Shown here in pieces: positions 53,201 to 63,452 of a stretch of 64,000 bases of DNA. The translations under genes were made by a program, and so were the position numbers. A model generated the notes under the pieces. That model was not told the origin of the DNA and made no database searches. It saw nothing but the letters and a program-made list of their open reading frames with translations. This DNA is from Flavobacterium tructae. GTDB lineage: Bacteria; Bacteroidota; Bacteroidia; Flavobacteriales; Flavobacteriaceae. The number at the start of each line of letters is the position of its first letter. The first letter of the stretch is position 1. The DNA is taken from contig NZ_MUHH01000017.1 in NCBI RefSeq assembly GCF_002217475.1, positions 110,999-174,998 of the forward strand. The letters run 5' to 3'.

Positions 53201-55035
53201 TCACATCTTAGATTTTTTAATAAGGTATTCTGAGATACATCAAGATTATTCAATCTATTGTACCCTAAATCTAAAACTGTTAGTTTTAAGTTTTTAGAAG
53301 GATTATAGCTTTGTAAGCTATTAGAAAGACAGCTTAAATAGGTTAGCTCTTTGTTTTCAGACGTGTTTAATTCCTTTAGTTTATTACTGCCACATTCAAG
53401 TGTTTGCAATAAGGTGTTTTTGGTAATATTTATATTCGTTAACTGGTTGTCACGACAGACAACAGTCTTTAAATTTACGTTTGCACTAAGATCTAAATTC
53501 GTCAAAACATTATTATAACAATCTAAGCTTTCTAATGCAGTGTTTTTAGAAAGATTTAAAGATGTTAGTTTATTTCCACTCAACCTTAGAGTTTTTAATA
53601 AAGTGTTGTTGTCAAAATTTGAACTTGTAATTTTATTGAAACCTAAGTCCAGAGAGGTTAACAAAGTGTTTTGAGACAGATCGATCCCGGTTGTGAATTT
53701 ATTGTTATAACAATTAAGTAGTGTTAAATCCTTATTGTTTGTTATAGTTAAAGATTCAAGTAAGTTATTGTTTAATATCAGGCTCTTTAGCTTAGTATTA
53801 TCTGAAAGATCTAATTTTGTTAGTTGATTGCTACCAAGAGCTAAATTCTCCAGATTGACATTTTTAGACAAGTCCAGAGTTGTTAAACTATTAGAAGTAA
53901 GATCAAGTGTTTTTAAGTTTACGTTTTTCGAAAGATCTATGGAACTCAATTTGAATGTATTACCGCCATAAGCCAGGCTTTCGAGAGCTGTAAAATCTTG
54001 TATTCCTGTGATGTCTTTGATATTGATAGCAGTATATGTAATCTTTAATGTTTTTACATTCGAGATTGCACTTGTAAGAACTTTTCCGTTTACGCCATCT
54101 TTGTCATAACCAAGATAAATTAACTGTCTCTCAAAATCTGCATCAGGAATTAGAGTATATTTTTGATCATCACATGAAACGGCATAATTTGGAGTTGCAT
54201 CTTTAAGATTTGCCCAATTAGTATTAGAATAAGAGGCATTGTCTACTTGAATACAGGTTAAGTTGGGGTTTCTTTTAAAAGTTGAAGTAGTGGTTAAACG
54301 AGTATTATTACCATTTTTTAAGTTGATAGTAGTTAGGTTGTTTGAAGAGCAATCTAAAAACGTAAGATTGGTATTTTTAGAAACATCTAATGTTTTTAAG
54401 CTATTACCCTGGCAATTTAAACTTTGTAAATACAGATTGGCAGAAACGTCAAGAGTGGTTAAGTTACTGAAATTACAGTTTATAAAAGTCAATGCCGTGT
54501 TGTTGGATAGAACTAATCCGTTTGTAAAATCGTTAGCGCTGCAGTTAATTTCTTTTAGCGATAAGTTTTTAGCGATATTCAGGTTTTTTAATTTGTTGTC
54601 ATAACAATTTAAAGTACTCAAAGCTAAATTAGCAGTTAAATCCAGACTGGTTATTAGATTGGTTGCACAATTTAAATTGGTCAGAGCGGTATTTTTACTA
54701 ATATTTAAACTTGTTAATTTGTTTGAAAAACAATTCAGGGTAATTAGGGAAGTGTTGCCCGAGACATCAATTGATGTTAAGTTATTAAAAGAGCAAATGA
54801 GCTGTGTTAATGCTTTAAAATCACCAATTCCGGTTAGATCATTAATGTTTAATCCTGTGAGGTTTAATGTCTTTATTGATGAGATATTTGCAGTTAAAAC
54901 CTGACCATCCGGAACTCCGGAGTCATATTTTTCGTTTATTAAGAATTTTTCAAAGTTTAAGTCCGGAATTTTAGTGGTCTGGGCGTATAAAGAAAAATTT
55001 AATAGAAATAGTAACAAGAGTAGTTTTGTTTTCAT
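50209..55035 (-). CDS. giant secreted LRR protein with T9SS sorting domain
   Basis: A 1608-residue exported protein. Signal peptide MKTKLLLLLFLLNFSLYAQ, then five cap-LRR-CIQVDD modules of the same kind as at 46006 (caps IPDxxFE near 22, 300, 740, 890 and 1040 by estimate). The first repeated cap differs (IPDLNFEKFLINEKYDSG). After the fifth module come SprB/PKD-like strands (near 1370-1520) and a type A T9SS sorting domain (YPNPTSGSFEIEIPGAKNEV... to the end). It is cotranscribed with the following lipoprotein gene. Confidence 0.88.
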   Translation of the reverse strand: MKTKLLLLLFLLNFSLYAQTTKIPDLNFEKFLINEKYDSGVPDGQVLTANISSIKTLNLTGLNINDLTGIGDFKALTQLICSFNNLTSIDVSGNTSLITLNCFSNKLTSLNISKNTALTNLNCATNLITSLDLTANLALSTLNCYDNKLKNLNIAKNLSLKEINCSANDFTNGLVLSNNTALTFINCNFSNLTTLDVSANLYLQSLNCQGNSLKTLDVSKNTNLTFLDCSSNNLTTINLKNGNNTRLTTTSTFKRNPNLTCIQVDNASYSNTNWANLKDATPNYAVSCDDQKYTLIPDADFERQLIYLGYDKDGVNGKVLTSAISNVKTLKITYTAINIKDITGIQDFTALESLAYGGNTFKLSSIDLSKNVNLKTLDLTSNSLTTLDLSKNVNLENLALGSNQLTKLDLSDNTKLKSLILNNNLLESLTITNNKDLTLLNCYNNKFTTGIDLSQNTLLTSLDLGFNKITSSNFDNNTLLKTLRLSGNKLTSLNLSKNTALESLDCYNNVLTNLDLSANVNLKTVVCRDNQLTNINITKNTLLQTLECGSNKLKELNTSENKELTYLSCLSNSLQSYNPSKNLKLTVLDLGYNRLNNLDVSQNTLLKNLRCDVNSLNAIDVSKNLNLEALSVSNNSIESIDLTANLNLQSFYIERNKLTSLDLSKNKLLTSVNVTNNLLYDLNLKNGNNKNFTQYTKFNNNLSLSCIVVDDETYANQNWVTYKDSWANFSTDCRAYTTIPDANFENKLIALKIDTDGVNGKVLTQSIASVKSLDVSGSSIANLTGIQDFAALETLNCKNNQLTYLDFTKNPNLTSLDCSNNKLVSLDLNNEKNTLLNKSTSLFNNNPDLKCIQVDDESYSNTNWANLKDATASYNKFCNSFTAIPDANFEGKLIALGIDTDGKNGKVLSSSIASVTTLNVSNSNISNLKGIEGFTALKELNVSSNLLVEINLTKNLKLTTLNCNSNKILSLNLSANTELTQIQSSSNNLYSLNLKNGKNTNLTNMTLGNFTNNPSLTCIEVDDINYSATNWANAKDANANYSVTCTSVAFTIIPDANFEKKLIALKIDTDGVNGAVLTSSINTLKDLNVSDSNGSPVNPIQDLTGIQDFVALEQLNFSYNYISKVDLSKNTALKTLYCNKNRLTELDLSKNTSLRLIYCFENQLTSLDFSNNTAITEIICGNNALRNLNVTKNASLNLLNCDHNQLTTLDLSGNKNLSYLQCQVNNLTSLDFSNNLYLVQLTCNNNQLKKLDMSKQVSLQHFICNSNQLTELDLTKNKDLYAFNCQSNQLSSIDISTNSKVGFLNVSDNKLTYLNIKNGNNTKLNTTGYSILDFRKNPDLTCIQVDDVTYSNTNWSTLKDDTATYNTSCGAILTLPIDNFTVESKSESCLNENNGEINITAKSTQNYTAVINSKNYDFTNNSLKVSGLAPGTYTVSITVAGRTFEQNFTITIAKATTVSGKSVVTDKKVNVEIIEGTAPFTVFVNGTEQFQTNDASFSVDVTKNALVEVVTAKACEGAFAKNVSVSDFESQILSAYPNPTSGSFEIEIPGAKNEVQVELYNFSGQLISTKTLVIESGKIKLNLENQPSGIYAIKVYLDTPEYIKIIKK

Positions 55036-55056
55036 AGAACGAGTTTAAAATTAGAT

Positions 55057-55105
55057 CGCGCAAGAGTAAGTAATAAAATTGAATATTCCTTACGGGAAGA
55101 CGTAA
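55057..55105 (-). promoter_or_regulatory. conserved promoter module, copy 2
   Basis: TTACG-N6-CGTAA palindrome at 55090-55105 and TACTCTTGCGCG at 55057-55068, 22 bp apart, exactly as at copy 1. The start codon follows after 33 bp. Confidence 0.75.
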
Positions 55106-55131
55106 TGAAAGGACTGAACTTTTGAATAATA

Positions 55132-55167
55132 AAAAAATCCCATTCGCCGCGGCGAATGGGATTTTTT
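55132..55167 (-). terminator. GC-rich hairpin terminator
   Basis: ATCCCATTCGCCGC and GGCGAATGGGAT form a near-perfect palindrome with A- and T-runs, 18 bp downstream of the stop of the RCC1/LRR gene. Confidence 0.85.
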
Positions 55168-55184
55168 AGCTTAAAGAAATGGTA

Positions 55185-58100
55185 TTATTTAAGGATAACT
55201 TTTTTCGCAGAAGCGGCATCCTGATGGATTAAATATACGTAATAAACTCCTTTTGGTAAATCGGATAAGTTTATTGTATTGTTTGTATCACTTGAATTTA
55301 AAGTAAATGTTTTTACCAATTGTCCTAATGAGTTATAAACTGTTGCTTTTTCTAAAGCGATATTATTAATGTTCACTTCACCGCTTGTTGGGTTTGGATA
55401 CATTGTTATTTTATCAAAAACAGAATCTTCTATTCCTAAATTTTTACAGCTATTAGAATAAATTGTGTTGGGCTCCTTGATTCGGGACCAGTTAGCATTC
55501 GAATAATTGGCATCATCAACTTGTATGCAACCAAGAGTTTTAAGTCCTAAAAAGCTGGTATATAAAGAGGCCGTTTTTTTATCTGTTGGAGATGCTAAAA
55601 CAAAATTTCTATTATTACCATTTTGAAGATTTAATGATAGTAATGGATTATTTGCTACATATACGATTTTAAGTTTACTGTTTTTGGAAAAGTCCAATGT
55701 AGTGATTTGGTTTGTTGAAGCATTTAGTGTTTCTAAAGCAAGATTTCTGCTTACATCTAATGCCCTCAATTGATTATTACTGCAATCTAAAAATGTTAGT
55801 GCTGTAAAATTCTCGATGCCTGACAGATCTTTGATAGTACTGTTTGAAAGATCTAAAGACGTAATGGTGCTTATGTTTGCAACAGAGATTTTTCCGTTTA
55901 AGCCGTCGATATCAATTCCTAAATCAATTAATTTTTGCTCAAAATTTTGATCTGGAATCTGAGCAAAACCGGAGGTACAGTTAGTGTTATAACTTGCAAT
56001 TGTATCTTTTTTTGCAGCCCAGTTTGTATCAGAATAGGCTTTGTCGTCAACTTGAATACAGCTTAAATTTGGATTGTTTGTAATATTTAGAAATGGCAAT
56101 TGAAAGTTAACATTATTTCCATTTTTCAAATTTAGACTTGTTAATTGATTAGTGTGAGCATATAAACCCACTAAGGCCGTATTTATGCTTAGATCCAAAG
56201 TGGTTATTTGATTTTTTGCAGCATTTAAAAATTCCAGGGATTTATTTTTGCTTATGTTCAAATCTTTTAATTGATTAGACTGACAATATAACTCTGTTAG
56301 AGTAGTGAGTTTAGAAACATCCAGGTTGGTTATTTTGTTTTCACGACAATCCAGAAGAGTCAAAGCAGTGTTTTTGCTCACGTCTATAGAAGTTAATTGA
56401 CTGGTATTACAGCCCAAAAATGTTAAAGCAGTATTGGTGCTCACATCCAAAGAAGTATATTGGTTTGAACCTGAATCTAATTTTAGCAGCGCTGTATTTA
56501 CCTTAACATCTAAAGAGGTTAATCGGTTTGCGTAACAGCTTAAATTAAGTAAGGCAGTATTATTGCTTACATCTAAGGAAGTTATTTTATTGTTGTTACA
56601 ATCTAAAGTGGTCAAAGCTTTATTCTTGCTCACATTCAATGCTGATAATGAATTTTGACCGCAATACAAATCAGTTAATGATACAAAATTTTCAATTCCT
56701 GTTAAATCTGAAATATTACGATTGGTAACATTTAAGATCTTTACATTACTGATTTTAGAGGTTAAAACTTTACCGTCGATAGTCCCGTTATCAATCCCGC
56801 TATCAATTAATTTTTGTTCAAAATTAGGGTCAGGAATTAAAGTGTAATTTTCTGCATTTTCAGGCGTATATAAAGCTGAAATTTCTTCCGGTGTAAGTAC
56901 ACGATCCCAAATAGCAATATCATCGATCGTTCCTTTAAAGCCTTCTTTTGTGTTATCTCCGGAAATTCTTTGTCCAATTCTAAAAAGAGTGCCGACAGTA
57001 TTTAAATTCACCGCTTTTTGATCCACAAATTTGCCGTTTACATATATCGAAAGCTGAGTTCCATCATAGGTAACAGTGAAAAAATACCAATCGTTGTTAG
57101 AATAATTAAAGTTGTTTACATAAAAATCATCATTAGAAAAATCAGAACCAGTTATTGCTTCAAGGTAACCTTTACTATAAACAGAAAGAGACAATCTTTG
57201 TAATTTTGCTAAAGTCCCATAGTTAAAAATGGAGACTTGATATTTATTCGGATCAGAAAAAGCATCATTTGTTTTAAACCATCCTGAAATTGTTCTCGAA
57301 GAATTGTTTTTAGGAATATTTGGCAGAACAGCATCGATATAACTGTTTGTACCATCAAAACTATAAGCTGTATTGCTATTTCCAAATCTGTCTGATGTTA
57401 GTGTAGCGCCTGTAACAGTTCCATTTGATCCGTTTCCGCTAAGATCATTCGCATTTCCATTAAAAGGGAAATAAGCAATTAAACCATTTGTTGGTACTTG
57501 CCCGTCTATCAAAGCGGGAATCACAGTGACATCAACAACAGTTCTGGTACTTTCACATCCATTAACAGTTTGAGAAACGTAGTATTTACCTGTCTGTAAA
57601 GAAGTAGATAAATTTAAGTTGCTCTGTATAATAGCGCTGCTATACCATTTAAGATTAGATCCCGTAGCCTGTAAACTGGCAATAGTAGCACCACTTTTAA
57701 AAGACTGTGCATTTGCAGTTGGAGCAGCTGTGACGGATGAGTTTATGGTTATTGTATAAGGATTGGTTGTACATCCTTTGGCATCTTTTGCAATAATCGA
57801 GTACGTGCCTGCTGATAAATTAGAGAATATATTTGAAGACTGGAAATTCATGGCAGGATACATAGCATACTGATAAGGTTGCGTTCCGCCAGTTGCCATA
57901 GCGGTTATAATTCCGTCATTTTTAGTATTACAAACAGATGTCGCAGTTGCATTAACAGCAATAGGAATTGGTTCTGTAATCGTGATGGTTTTGGATACTG
58001 ATGATGTAGCATCGCTTACCGTGCAGGTGTAATTTCCCGGATATAATCCTGTAATCGTTGAAGTTGTATAGCCATTAGACCAAAGATATGAATACGGCAT

Positions 58101-59303
58101 CGTACCGCCAGAAACAGCTGTTACTGAGGCTGAACCATTAGCATAACCGGTGCAGGTTATAGCAGTAAAGGATGTTGTGATTGTTAAAGACGATGGGCAA
58201 TCTATTTTTGTTGGCACTTTTTTATCGATGGTTGTATTGTCACCTAATGGTCCACTTTGGTTTCTGCCCCACGTCCATATATCTCCACCTGTATCGACAG
58301 CAACAGTGTGATAGTTACCTGCTAAAATTAAAGACCATCTGGTAGTTGTTCCTACTTGTATAGGAGTGTTACTTCCAATAGTTGTACCATTGCCCAGTTT
58401 TCCGAATAAGTTCTCACCCCAAGCCCATAATGAATTATCGGTTTGGATCGCATAACTAGCGTTCCATCCGGCAGAAATATTTTTCCAATTTGTAGATGTC
58501 CCAATTTGTGTTGGTAAATTTTTATTTAGAGAGGTTCCATCTCCAACTCCGCCATTTATATTTTCTCCCCAAGCCCATAAAGTTCCATCAGTTTTTAGAG
58601 CGATTGAATGACTGTATCCTGAAGAAATTGTTTTCCAGTCATTAGCAGTTCCTACTTTCGTTGGAATGGTTTTACTAACTAACGTACCATCTCCTAGAGC
58701 TCCCTTAGAATTTTCTCCCCATGCCCATAAAGAACCGTCTTTTTTTAAGGCAATGGTGTGTTCTCCACCTGCTGCTACAGTTTGCCAGTCAGTATCGGTT
58801 CCTATTTGTATTGGAGTATTTTTATTAACAGTAGTGCCATCGCCTAATTGTCCTGTAGAATTATATCCCCAAGCCCATAAAGTACCATCGGTTTTTATTG
58901 CCATGGTGTAATTTCCTCCTGCAGATATACTTTGCCAATCTTTTGCCGATCCGATTTGTTGGACAGCATTATAACCGGTAACAGTGCCTGGACCATTTCC
59001 TATTTGCCCTAATGAACCGTAACCCCAAGCCCATAAAGTTCCGTCTGCTTTCATTGCAACGGTATGTCCCCATCCGGCGCTTACTGTTTTCCAGTCATTT
59101 GACGTCCCTATTTTTACAGGAGCGTTTTTTTGAGTTGTTGTACCATCTCCCAATTGACCATTACCATTATTGCCCCATGCCCACATGGTGCTGTCCGGCT
59201 TTATTATAATATTATGGTTGTATCCGGCAGCTATAGATTGGATACATTGAGCCTTAATTTGAAAACAAGAAAGTATTAAAAATAAAAGTAAAATTTTTCT
59301 CAT
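55185..59303 (-). CDS. RCC1-LamG-LRR secreted protein with T9SS sorting domain
   Basis: A 1372-residue exported protein. After signal peptide [19 protein letters not shown] come seven RCC1-type repeats (WAWGxNxxGQLGDG) to about residue 370, which should form a beta-propeller. Then two SprB/PKD-like segments (about 375-530), an Ig-like strand set, a LamG/laminin-like domain (about 610-830, with [15 protein letters not shown] and [21 protein letters not shown]), two cap-LRR modules (about 840-1290), and a type A T9SS sorting domain. It has the same LRR module style as the two preceding genes but lacks their standard promoter directly upstream. Confidence 0.88.
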   Translation of the reverse strand: MRKILLLFLILSCFQIKAQCIQSIAAGYNHNIIIKPDSTMWAWGNNGNGQLGDGTTTQKNAPVKIGTSNDWKTVSAGWGHTVAMKADGTLWAWGYGSLGQIGNGPGTVTGYNAVQQIGSAKDWQSISAGGNYTMAIKTDGTLWAWGYNSTGQLGDGTTVNKNTPIQIGTDTDWQTVAAGGEHTIALKKDGSLWAWGENSKGALGDGTLVSKTIPTKVGTANDWKTISSGYSHSIALKTDGTLWAWGENINGGVGDGTSLNKNLPTQIGTSTNWKNISAGWNASYAIQTDNSLWAWGENLFGKLGNGTTIGSNTPIQVGTTTRWSLILAGNYHTVAVDTGGDIWTWGRNQSGPLGDNTTIDKKVPTKIDCPSSLTITTSFTAITCTGYANGSASVTAVSGGTMPYSYLWSNGYTTSTITGLYPGNYTCTVSDATSSVSKTITITEPIPIAVNATATSVCNTKNDGIITAMATGGTQPYQYAMYPAMNFQSSNIFSNLSAGTYSIIAKDAKGCTTNPYTITINSSVTAAPTANAQSFKSGATIASLQATGSNLKWYSSAIIQSNLNLSTSLQTGKYYVSQTVNGCESTRTVVDVTVIPALIDGQVPTNGLIAYFPFNGNANDLSGNGSNGTVTGATLTSDRFGNSNTAYSFDGTNSYIDAVLPNIPKNNSSRTISGWFKTNDAFSDPNKYQVSIFNYGTLAKLQRLSLSVYSKGYLEAITGSDFSNDDFYVNNFNYSNNDWYFFTVTYDGTQLSIYVNGKFVDQKAVNLNTVGTLFRIGQRISGDNTKEGFKGTIDDIAIWDRVLTPEEISALYTPENAENYTLIPDPNFEQKLIDSGIDNGTIDGKVLTSKISNVKILNVTNRNISDLTGIENFVSLTDLYCGQNSLSALNVSKNKALTTLDCNNNKITSLDVSNNTALLNLSCYANRLTSLDVKVNTALLKLDSGSNQYTSLDVSTNTALTFLGCNTSQLTSIDVSKNTALTLLDCRENKITNLDVSKLTTLTELYCQSNQLKDLNISKNKSLEFLNAAKNQITTLDLSINTALVGLYAHTNQLTSLNLKNGNNVNFQLPFLNITNNPNLSCIQVDDKAYSDTNWAAKKDTIASYNTNCTSGFAQIPDQNFEQKLIDLGIDIDGLNGKISVANISTITSLDLSNSTIKDLSGIENFTALTFLDCSNNQLRALDVSRNLALETLNASTNQITTLDFSKNSKLKIVYVANNPLLSLNLQNGNNRNFVLASPTDKKTASLYTSFLGLKTLGCIQVDDANYSNANWSRIKEPNTIYSNSCKNLGIEDSVFDKITMYPNPTSGEVNINNIALEKATVYNSLGQLVKTFTLNSSDTNNTINLSDLPKGVYYVYLIHQDAASAKKVILK

Positions 59304-59494
59304 ACGATAAAAATTTGGTTATTTAATAGTGTGTTTTTTGGTTAGAATAGGTTTTATTGAGTGAGCCTTTAAGCTTGATTAGTAATAGTAATAACAACAA
59401 AAAAAGGATACCCTTTTTTATTGCTGTTTTAAAACCGGCTAAGAATTGTACTTCAGTATATTACTGATAGTTTGGTATATCTGGGAGATACATT

Positions 59495-59527
59495 TTACAG
59501 AAGCAAAAAAAGTAGTTTTATTTTCAT
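59495..59527 (-). pseudogene. decayed leader of an LRR gene
   Basis: ATGAAAATAAAACTACTTTT is nearly identical to the starts of the two LRR genes (ATGAAAACAAAACTACTCTT), but the frame reads MKIKLLFLLL and then stops (TAA). It lies 35 bp downstream of the third promoter module and so looks like the start of a lost or rearranged paralog. Confidence 0.6.
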
Positions 59528-59552
59528 AAAAGTATGTTTTTGAGGTTTCTGA

Positions 59553-59599
59553 CGCAAGGATAATAGTTTTAGACGAATTTTCCTTACGGAAAGACGTAA
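59553..59599 (-). promoter_or_regulatory. conserved promoter module, copy 3 (vestigial)
   Basis: TTACG-N6-CGTAA palindrome at 59584-59599 and TATCCTTGCG at 59553-59562, again 22 bp apart. It leads into the decayed leader at 59527, not into the RCC1 gene start (224 bp further). Confidence 0.65.
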
Positions 59600-59815
59600 A
59601 CCATATTTTTTTATTCATTAAAATAAAAAATAGTTAGCAACTATTTTTTGAATGTAAGGATTTGTGTAAATATTTGAAGTTAAGAATCTTAATTATATTT
59701 TACACTTTCTTAAAACACAAACAAAAAATCATAACACAGTGTTAATCGTTAGCTTTATGTAACAAAAAATCATAATTTAGACCCATAATTTAACTTTAGA
59801 ATACATATTAGATAT

Positions 59816-61450
59816 ATGAGTCATATAAAACCCCTCAAATTATCTGCTTTTGCATTAATCGTTTTAGCAGGTTGCACCACCACTATGCAAGCGCAGGAAT
59901 CGGCAAGAAAAGATTTTATCAAAGCTCCTTTAGCCGTTGTTAAAAAAGCCCCTGTTAGCGAAAATGAATTAAAAAGATGGAGTCATCTTGATTTAATCAA
60001 AGATTCGATCCCGGGAATGAGTGTCGATAGAGCTTATGCTGAATTATTGCAAGGAAAAACCGGAAAGAAGGTGATCGTGGGAATTGTAGATTCAGGTGTC
60101 GATATCGAACATGAAGATCTGAAAGGGATGATCTGGACCAATCCCAAAGAAATTCCGGGTAACGGAATCGACGATGATAAAAACGGATTTATTGATGATG
60201 TTCACGGATGGAATTTCTTAGGAAATGCTGTTCATGAAAATCTTGAATTAACGCGTGTCGTTAAAAAAGGTGATGACGGATCTCCTGAATATAAAGAGGC
60301 TTTGGCGCAGTATACTAAAAAGTACGAAGACGCTTTAAGAGACAAGCAACAATCTGACTTTTTGTTAGAAGTTCATAAAACAATACAAAAAGAACTTAAT
60401 AAAACAACTTATAAAATTGAGGATCTAAATACTATAACCTCTACAGATCCAAAAGTTGCCCAGAGTAAAGAGATCATGACTCAAATTTTAACGAATGCAG
60501 GGCCAACTTTTGACCCTGACTCTGAGTTAAAAGAGTATAGTAAGCAGGTTTACGGTCAGTTGAATTACAACTTAAATAAAGAATTTGACGGAAGAAAAAT
60601 AGTAGGAGATAATCCGGAGGATATTAAAAACACACGTTACGGAAATAATATTGTTTTTGGTCCTGATAAAGAGGAAGCGCTTCACGGAACACACGTAGCC
60701 GGAATTATTGCGCAGGTTCGCGGGAATAATTTAGGAGGAGACGGAGTTAGCAATAATGTAGAAATCCTGACCGTAAGAGCTGTTCCGGATGGTGATGAAT
60801 ACGATAAAGATATTGCCTTAGGGATTCGCTATGCAGTAGACAACGGAGCAAAAGTGATCAACGGAAGTTTTGGAAAAAGTTTCTCTCCTCATAAAAAATG
60901 GGTGTATGATGCAATAAAATATGCAGCAAAAAAAGATGTTCTAATAGTGCATGCAGCCGGAAATGACGGATACAATATTGATGAGACCAAAAACATCAAT
61001 TATCCAAACGACTCAGAAGATAACGTTAAAGAGTTTGCTGATAACGTAATCACAATTGGGGCACTTAATAAAGAATATGGCGAAACTGTTGTAGCAGGAT
61101 TTTCGAACTTTGGAAAAATAAATGTAGATGTTTTTGCTCCGGGTGAAGAAATTTATGCAACAGTACCCAACAATAAGTACAAATACCTGCAAGGAACTTC
61201 AATGGCTGCTCCAAATGCAGCAGGAGTGGCAGCACTGATACGTTCGTACTATCCAAAATTAAAAGCAGCTCAGGTAAAACAAATTTTAATGGACTCAGGA
61301 GTGGCGCTTCCATCAATGGTTGTTTTGGGTGAAAACCATAATCCTGAAGCAAAACCGGTAGCGGTTTCTTCGACAGAATCTTCAAGAACAGCTAAAATGG
61401 TTAACGCTTACAATGCTTTATTGATGGCCGAAAAAATGTCTAAAAAATAA
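59816..61450 (+). CDS. S8-family subtilisin-like lipoprotein protease
   Basis: A 544-residue serine protease lipoprotein: lipobox LAGC (Cys20). Catalytic triad: Asp92 in GIVDSGVDIEHE, His290 in ALHGTHVAGI, and Ser462 in GTSMAAPNAAG, with Asn383 for the oxyanion (AAGNDG). An insertion of about 180 residues separates Asp from His. It has an exported, outer-membrane-anchored location. An M1 peptidase follows on the same strand 62 bp after the stop, after a hairpin terminator, so the two are separate units with a possible joint role in protein turnover. Confidence 0.93.
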   Translation: MSHIKPLKLSAFALIVLAGCTTTMQAQESARKDFIKAPLAVVKKAPVSENELKRWSHLDLIKDSIPGMSVDRAYAELLQGKTGKKVIVGIVDSGVDIEHEDLKGMIWTNPKEIPGNGIDDDKNGFIDDVHGWNFLGNAVHENLELTRVVKKGDDGSPEYKEALAQYTKKYEDALRDKQQSDFLLEVHKTIQKELNKTTYKIEDLNTITSTDPKVAQSKEIMTQILTNAGPTFDPDSELKEYSKQVYGQLNYNLNKEFDGRKIVGDNPEDIKNTRYGNNIVFGPDKEEALHGTHVAGIIAQVRGNNLGGDGVSNNVEILTVRAVPDGDEYDKDIALGIRYAVDNGAKVINGSFGKSFSPHKKWVYDAIKYAAKKDVLIVHAAGNDGYNIDETKNINYPNDSEDNVKEFADNVITIGALNKEYGETVVAGFSNFGKINVDVFAPGEEIYATVPNNKYKYLQGTSMAAPNAAGVAALIRSYYPKLKAAQVKQILMDSGVALPSMVVLGENHNPEAKPVAVSSTESSRTAKMVNAYNALLMAEKMSKK

Positions 61451-61471
61451 ACAAAAACAGAATACTAATGT

Positions 61472-61499
61472 AATGGAAGAGTTCGCGCTCTTCCATTTT
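61472..61499 (+). terminator. hairpin terminator of S8 protease gene
   Basis: AATGGAAGAG and CTCTTCCATT with a 6-nt loop, followed by a T-run. Confidence 0.85.
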
Positions 61500-61512
61500 G
61501 ATTGAAATAACC

Positions 61513-63393
61513 ATGCGAAAAATTTTACTACTATCTTTTTTGAGTTTGAGTTTAAACTCAGCATTTGCACAAAGCGCTCCTTATTGGCAACAACATGTCG
61601 ATTACAAAATGGAAGTCTCCATGGATGTAAAAAACTATCAGTACAAAGGAAAACAAGAGTTAGTGTACACAAACAACTCTCCTGATACTTTAAAGAAAGT
61701 GTATTACCATTTATTTTTAAATGCATTTCAGCCGGGAAGTGAAATGGATGCTCGTCTGCATTCTATAAAAGATCCTGATGGAAGAATGGTAAATAAAGTA
61801 AAAGGCGCAGATGGTAAAGAAACCAAACAAAGCCGAATTGAAACTTTAAAACCAAATGAAATTGGATATTTAAAAATTTCAGATTTTAAACAAGATGGAG
61901 TTTCGGCACAAACGAGAGTTTCCGGAACTATTTTAGAAGTGACTTTGGCGAAACCAATTTTACCAAATTCTAAAACAACCTTTACTTTAGATTTTGACGG
62001 ACAAGTTCCGGTTCAGGTTCGTCGTACTGGACGTAATAATTCTGAAGGAGTAGAATTGTCAATGTCACAATGGTACCCAAAATTAGCCGAATTTGATTTC
62101 GAAGGCTGGCATGCAGATCCATACATCGCCAGAGAATTTCATGGCGTGTGGGGGAACTTTGATGTGAAAATTACAATCGATAAAGAGTATACTATCGGAG
62201 GTTCAGGATATTTACAAGATAAGAATCAAATAGGTCACGGTTATGAAGATGCAGGTATAACCGTTACTTATCCAAAGAAAACAAAAACGTTGACCTGGCA
62301 TTTTATTGCACCAAACGTTCATGATTTTACCTGGGCAGCAGATAAAGAATACACGCATGATATTGTAAAAGGACCAAATGATGTTGATTTGCACTTCTTC
62401 TACAAAAACAATCCAAAAACAACTGCAAATTGGAAACAATTAGAACCTTTAATGGTGAAAGTAATGGATTATTACAACCACAGAGTGGGAGCATATCCGT
62501 ACAAACAATACTCTTTTATTCAGGGTGGAGATGGCGGAATGGAGTATGCAATGTGTACCCTAATGCTTGGAAACGGAACTCTTGAAGGGATTTTAGGAAC
62601 AGCAACTCATGAATTAGGACATTCCTGGTTTCAGCATATTTTGGCTTCAAACGAATCAAAACACCCTTGGATGGATGAAGGTTTTACTACTTACATCGAA
62701 GACAGTGCTTTGAATGAATTGAAAGGCGATAAAAAAGAAGTGAATCCGTTTAAAGGAAATTATGCTGCTTATTACAGCCTGGTTAATTCGGGAAAAGAGC
62801 AGCCACAAACCACTCATGGAGACCGTTATGATGAAAACAGACCTTACAGTATTTCTTCTTATGTAAAAGGAAGCCTTTTCTTGTCGCAATTAGAGTATGT
62901 AATTGGAAAAGACAATGTAGATGCTACTTTGAAAAGATATTACAATGATTTCAAATTCAAACACCCTACTCCAAATGATATTAAAAGATCAGCAGAGAGA
63001 GTTTCAGGAGCAGAATTAGATTGGTATTTAATCGATTGGACAGGAACTACCAATACAATTGATTATGGTATCAAAGAAGTAGCGGATAACGCAGGAAAAA
63101 CCAATATCACTTTAGAAAGAATCGGAAGAATGCCAATGCCGATTGATTTAACAGTGGAATACACAGATGGTACTTCTGAAAGTTTCTATATTCCGTTACG
63201 AATGATGAACTTCATCAAGCCAAATCCAAACCCGAATGTAAAAAGAACCGTTTTAGACGACTGGGCCTGGGCACAATCGAATTATAGTTTTACAATAGAC
63301 AAAAACAAAACTGCCATTAAGAAAATCACGATTGATCCAAGTGGATTAATGGCCGATGTAAAAGCAGCAAATAATGTTTATGAGGTGAAGTAA
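61513..63393 (+). CDS. M1-family metallopeptidase
   Basis: Gluzincin aminopeptidase-type enzyme. The signal peptide ends near LNSAFAQ after the ATG at 61513 (MRKILLLSFLS); the ATG at 61498 is an optional start. The active-site motif is GTATHELGHSWFQHI (HExxH) with the third zinc ligand Glu in HPWMDEGFTTYIE 18 residues further, and the GGMEYAM exopeptidase-type motif before it. The C-terminal domain follows. The protein is exported, so it probably works in the periplasm or outside. Confidence 0.92.
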   Translation: MRKILLLSFLSLSLNSAFAQSAPYWQQHVDYKMEVSMDVKNYQYKGKQELVYTNNSPDTLKKVYYHLFLNAFQPGSEMDARLHSIKDPDGRMVNKVKGADGKETKQSRIETLKPNEIGYLKISDFKQDGVSAQTRVSGTILEVTLAKPILPNSKTTFTLDFDGQVPVQVRRTGRNNSEGVELSMSQWYPKLAEFDFEGWHADPYIAREFHGVWGNFDVKITIDKEYTIGGSGYLQDKNQIGHGYEDAGITVTYPKKTKTLTWHFIAPNVHDFTWAADKEYTHDIVKGPNDVDLHFFYKNNPKTTANWKQLEPLMVKVMDYYNHRVGAYPYKQYSFIQGGDGGMEYAMCTLMLGNGTLEGILGTATHELGHSWFQHILASNESKHPWMDEGFTTYIEDSALNELKGDKKEVNPFKGNYAAYYSLVNSGKEQPQTTHGDRYDENRPYSISSYVKGSLFLSQLEYVIGKDNVDATLKRYYNDFKFKHPTPNDIKRSAERVSGAELDWYLIDWTGTTNTIDYGIKEVADNAGKTNITLERIGRMPMPIDLTVEYTDGTSESFYIPLRMMNFIKPNPNPNVKRTVLDDWAWAQSNYSFTIDKNKTAIKKITIDPSGLMADVKAANNVYEVK

Positions 63394-63410
63394 TAGTCAC
63401 TTAAAATATA

Positions 63411-63452
63411 AAAAAAGCCAAAGTTAGTTTTCTGCTAGCTTTGGCTTTTTTG
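63411..63452 (+). terminator. hairpin terminator of M1 gene
   Basis: AAAAAAGCCAAAG and CTTTGGCTTTTTT around a loop, followed by a T-run. Confidence 0.85.

Larger units (their letters stand above)
59304..59815. other. 512-bp region with vestigial leader
   Basis: Non-coding by ORF content. It contains the third copy of the LRR promoter module followed by an 11-codon leader fragment (59495-59527), an imperfect hairpin near 59398-59422, and the AT-rich upstream region of the S8 protease gene. Confidence 0.5.

Noticed and set aside
51980..54904. Plus-strand frames of 80-160 codons opposite the LRR gene
   Set aside because: They are reverse-strand shadows of LRR codons with Val/Leu/Phe-rich low complexity.
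46006..59303. Tandem DNA repeats or CRISPR-like array
   Set aside because: The periodicity comes from leucine-rich-repeat codons inside long frames.
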